Origin: Pseudomonas spelaei
GTDB lineage: Bacteria > Pseudomonadota > Gammaproteobacteria > Pseudomonadales > Pseudomonadaceae
NCBI RefSeq assembly: GCF_009724245.1
Contig: NZ_WNNK01000004.1
Coordinates: forward strand, 124,001 to 188,000
Length of the DNA stretch: 64,000 bases
Reading direction: 5' to 3'
A model generated the notes under the pieces. The model saw nothing but the letters and a program-made list of their open reading frames with translations. It was not told the DNA's origin and searched no databases. The position numbers and the translations under genes were made by a program. Positions 61,923-64,000 of the stretch are shown piece after piece (the first letter of the stretch is position 1; the number at the start of each line of letters is the position of its first letter).

Positions 61923-62822
61923 ATGAGTAAAGTCAGTGTGTTGGTGGTGGATGACGCCTCGTTTATTCGCGATCTGGTGAAGAAGTGCCTGCGCAATTAC
62001 TTCCCTGGCATCAAGATCGAAGATGCGGTGAACGGCAAAAAGGCCCAGGCCATCCTGATGCGCGAAACCTTTGACATGGTGCTGTGTGACTGGGAAATGC
62101 CGGAAATGTCCGGCCTGGAACTGTTGACCTGGTGCCGTGAGCAGCCTCATCTCAAGGCCATGCCGTTTGTCATGGTCACCAGCCGTGGCGACAAGGAAAA
62201 CGTGGTTCAGGCGATCCAGGCCGGGGTCTCCGGCTACGTCAGCAAACCCTTCACCAACGAGCAGTTGCTGAACAAGGTCAAGCAGGCCCTGCACAAGATC
62301 GGCCGCCTGGACGCGCTGATCGCCAGCGCTCCGACCAAAATGAACTCGGCTTTCGGCAACGACTCGCTGAGCGCCTTGACCGGCGGCAAACCCGAAGCGG
62401 TCAAGCCTGCTCCCGTCGCGGTTCCCAGCAAAGGCCTGCTCAATAGCCCACCTGTGCAGGCACCCGCTGCAGCATCGCCTGCCAGCGGTCGTGGCCAGGG
62501 TCAGTTGCGCCTGTCCAGTGGCACCCAGCAGTGTGTGATCAAGGCCCTGAGCATCAAGGAAGCGCTGCTGGTGGTGCGCCGAGGTGAAGTCCTGCCTCAG
62601 GTGCTGGAAAGCGCTGTACTCGATCTTGAACAAGGCGAGAATGCCGAAACCGCGCGTCTCAACGGCTACCTGCACGCCATCGTCGCCTACGAACCCAAGC
62701 CTGATAGCGACTGGCTGCAACTGACCTTCCGTTTTATCGATCAGGATGCGCAGAAGCTGGATTACATCTCGCGGCTGATTGCGCGTGGGACGGCCCAGAA
62801 GCATTTTGTGCCGGGCGCCTGA
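61923..62822 (+). CDS. Response regulator with C-terminal PilZ-like domain
   Basis: A 299-aa protein: a CheY-like receiver at residues 3-125 (V-V-D-D-A acidic pocket, phospho-Asp in M-V-L-C-D-W-E-M-P near 57, V-T-S-R near 86, K-P-F near 109), a Pro/Ala-rich linker (about 150-205) and a C-terminal beta-rich domain (about 207-290) of PilZ-like pattern but without a clear RxxxR/DxSxxG set. It may therefore bind a partner rather than c-di-GMP. The start has AAGGATGAAGG upstream; the frame is open to 61848. The P. aeruginosa gene after phoU is similarly a response regulator. No cognate kinase is adjacent. Confidence 0.88.
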   Translation: MSKVSVLVVDDASFIRDLVKKCLRNYFPGIKIEDAVNGKKAQAILMRETFDMVLCDWEMPEMSGLELLTWCREQPHLKAMPFVMVTSRGDKENVVQAIQAGVSGYVSKPFTNEQLLNKVKQALHKIGRLDALIASAPTKMNSAFGNDSLSALTGGKPEAVKPAPVAVPSKGLLNSPPVQAPAAASPASGRGQGQLRLSSGTQQCVIKALSIKEALLVVRRGEVLPQVLESAVLDLEQGENAETARLNGYLHAIVAYEPKPDSDWLQLTFRFIDQDAQKLDYISRLIARGTAQKHFVPGA

Positions 62823-63012
62823 TCTCCCTGCCAATGCCGTAAATCGACCAGTTGTCTGATTCTCGGTCTCTGGCTTGATTTATATTGGTTTGGATATAGT
62901 CTTTCGATAGTGCGTTGGCGCTACTGAGTGTTCGCTACGCCTTGAAACACACCGCCACTGCCTTTGGCTGAATCGTCTATTACGCTTTTCCTTTCCAGAA
63001 AAGGAGAAGTGG

Positions 63013-63336
63013 ATGCCAAGGCACAAGGACGTGGTGTTTGTGGGAAGCTCGCTCAAGGATCTCAAGTCGTTCCCGCTCGATGCGCGAAGAGCTGCCGGTT
63101 TTCAATTGGATCTCTTACAACAGGGCGAGCAGCCTTTTGACTGTAAGCCGATGAAAACCATCGGGCGGGGTGTCCATGAGATCAGGGTTTTCGACGAGTC
63201 AGGAGCGTTTCGGGTGTTTTATGTGGTCAACCGGCCTGAAGCCATTTACGTGCTGCATGCGTTGCGCAAAGCCACACAAAAAACCGAAACGCGGGATATC
63301 GAACTGGCTCGCGCCAGACTGCAGGAGTTAGGTTAA
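63013..63336 (+). CDS. RelE/ParE-family toxin (Gp49-like)
   Basis: A 107-aa protein of the phage-derived Gp49/HigB type: F-V-G-S-S-L-K-D-L-K-S-F-P near residue 9, K-P-M-K-T-I-G-R-G-V-H-E-I-R-V near 45, R-V-F-Y-V-V near 66 and an A-L-R-K-A-T-Q-K-T near 83, the conserved F-x-K-K-T-like end of these toxins. Such toxins cleave ribosome-bound mRNA. AAGGAGAAG lies before the ATG. It precedes its antitoxin with a 4-nt gap, the HigBA-type order. Confidence 0.88.
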   Translation: MPRHKDVVFVGSSLKDLKSFPLDARRAAGFQLDLLQQGEQPFDCKPMKTIGRGVHEIRVFDESGAFRVFYVVNRPEAIYVLHALRKATQKTETRDIELARARLQELG

Positions 63337-63340
63337 GCCC

Positions 63341-63640
63341 ATGACAGACCAAAAGTTTCAAACCGAGCGTTTCAGTAGCGTCTGGGACGCCCTGGAAGAC
63401 ACTCCCCAGCAAGCGGCGAACATGCGTTTGCGCTCCAAGCTGCTCTTGGAACTCTGCAAAACCATTCGCAGTTGGGAGCTCTCCCAGAAAGACGCGGCCC
63501 AGCGGCTTCATATCAGTCAGCCTCGCCTCAATGACGTGCTGAACGGCAAGATCGACAAGTTCTCACTGGATGCCTTGGTCAACCTTTCTGCTGCGGCCCA
63601 CATGGACGTGGATATTTGTTTCGCGCCGCTGCCGGCCTAA
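63341..63640 (+). CDS. XRE-family antitoxin (HigA2-like)
   Basis: A 99-aa protein with a helix-turn-helix near residues 48-72 (L-S-Q-K-D-A-A-Q-R-L-H-I-S-Q-P-R-L-N-D-V) followed by a K-I-D-K-F-S-L-D-A-L helix. It likely binds the toxin encoded immediately upstream and represses the pair. Confidence 0.9.
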   Translation: MTDQKFQTERFSSVWDALEDTPQQAANMRLRSKLLLELCKTIRSWELSQKDAAQRLHISQPRLNDVLNGKIDKFSLDALVNLSAAAHMDVDICFAPLPA

Positions 63641-63707
63641 AGCCCACACTGCATTGTCATGATCCCTTGCTAGCCTGCCATTCAGTCGTTCCTGGCAGGC
63701 TTAGCTC

Positions 63708-64000
63708 ATGTTCGTGCGCGCGCTACTTTTCTGTGGAGTATTTACGGTCGCTACCTCGGCAACGGCCATGACCCTCTACAAATCCGTCGACGCTGACGGC
63801 GTCGTTGTCTTCAGCGACCGGCACACGCCGGGGGCGCAGGCGTTTGTGTTTCAGGATCGGGTCGTCGAACAGGTGAAGCGTCAGGTGCGCGATATTCAGC
63901 AGCCAAAAAACCCTGTCGGTGTGGTCAAAATCTATCGCTATCCCTTTCCCTGGCGCGGTGGACCGTTCCGTCTGACCCAGGGACCAAACGGCACCTTCAG
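63708..64000 (+). CDS. DUF4124 plus M23-type peptidase, 3' end cut by window
   Basis: The frame runs off the window after 97 codons. It opens with a signal peptide (M-F-V-R-A-L-L-F-C-G-V-F-T-V-A-T-S-A-T-A), then a DUF4124-like segment (L-Y-K-S-V-D-A-D-G-V-V-V-F-S-D) and Y-P-F-P-W-R-G-G-P-F-R-L-T-Q-G-P-N-G-T-F, which matches the start of M23 (LytM) domains in pseudomonad periplasmic peptidases. The catalytic part lies beyond the window, so the peptidase call rests on this opening motif and on synteny downstream of phoU. Confidence 0.65.
   Translation, partial: MFVRALLFCGVFTVATSATAMTLYKSVDADGVVVFSDRHTPGAQAFVFQDRVVEQVKRQVRDIQQPKNPVGVVKIYRYPFPWRGGPFRLTQGPNGTF

Overview
The window is a chromosomal segment of a fluorescent pseudomonad, most likely the Pseudomonas fluorescens group. 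The evidence is high GC with strong third-position bias, Pseudomonas-type REP hairpins, Pho and Zur boxes, and gene order. Recalled synteny with P. aeruginosa (pyrQ/folE2/dksA2/COG0523 cluster, pdxY, uvrD, hexR-like regulator, pycR-pycA-pycB, aspA, purEK, pstSCAB-phoU) places it on the origin-proximal arm of the chromosome. No rRNA, tRNA, CRISPR array, prophage or insertion sequence was seen.

Region 1 (1-11.6 kb) is a zinc-starvation cluster. A seven-gene minus-strand operon (folE2, zinc-type ABC ATPase, permease and binding protein, hisI paralogue, gamma-carbonic anhydrase, dihydroorotase paralogue) diverges from an amidase gene across a Zur-like palindrome. A second Zur-like palindrome lies between a small secreted cysteine-containing protein and dksA2. 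Downstream of dksA2 come a COG0523 GTPase (zigA type), a DUF1826 protein with an HxD...H...R pattern, and a second COG0523 GTPase. Together they encode zinc uptake and substitutes for zinc-dependent enzymes.

Region 2 (11.6-28 kb) carries housekeeping and metabolic genes: pdxY, a thioesterase, a CPA2 antiporter, SMI1/KNR4 and Tim44-like proteins, uvrD, a PAS-GGDEF-EAL protein, the carbon regulator RccR, and a LysR regulator divergent from the two-subunit pyruvate carboxylase.

Region 3 (28-39.5 kb) is accessory: an autotransporter-like protein, a hipA-hipB pair in reversed order preceded by four regularly spaced operator-like repeats, a PaiB/GNAT/GNAT operon divergent from a MocR regulator whose linker DNA carries a cluster of DnaA-box sequences, and a 1521-aa dermonecrotic-toxin-like (DUF6543-type) protein.

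Region 4 (39.5-48.4 kb) handles nitrogen compounds: acetylpolyamine amidohydrolase with a polyamine-binding protein, an AraC regulator, asparaginase, an AGCS amino-acid symporter, aspartate ammonia-lyase and its divergent LysR regulator.

Region 5 (48.5-64 kb) holds purEK behind an attenuator-like leader, small membrane and secreted proteins, a sugar-phosphate mutarotase, a thioesterase, an MFS transporter, the complete pstSCAB-phoU phosphate system with Pho boxes, a response regulator, a RelE/XRE toxin-antitoxin pair and the start of an M23-type peptidase gene.

Gene starts were chosen by eye from Shine-Dalgarno matches, overlaps and family N-termini. Binding sites and RNA structures are predictions from visible symmetry only.
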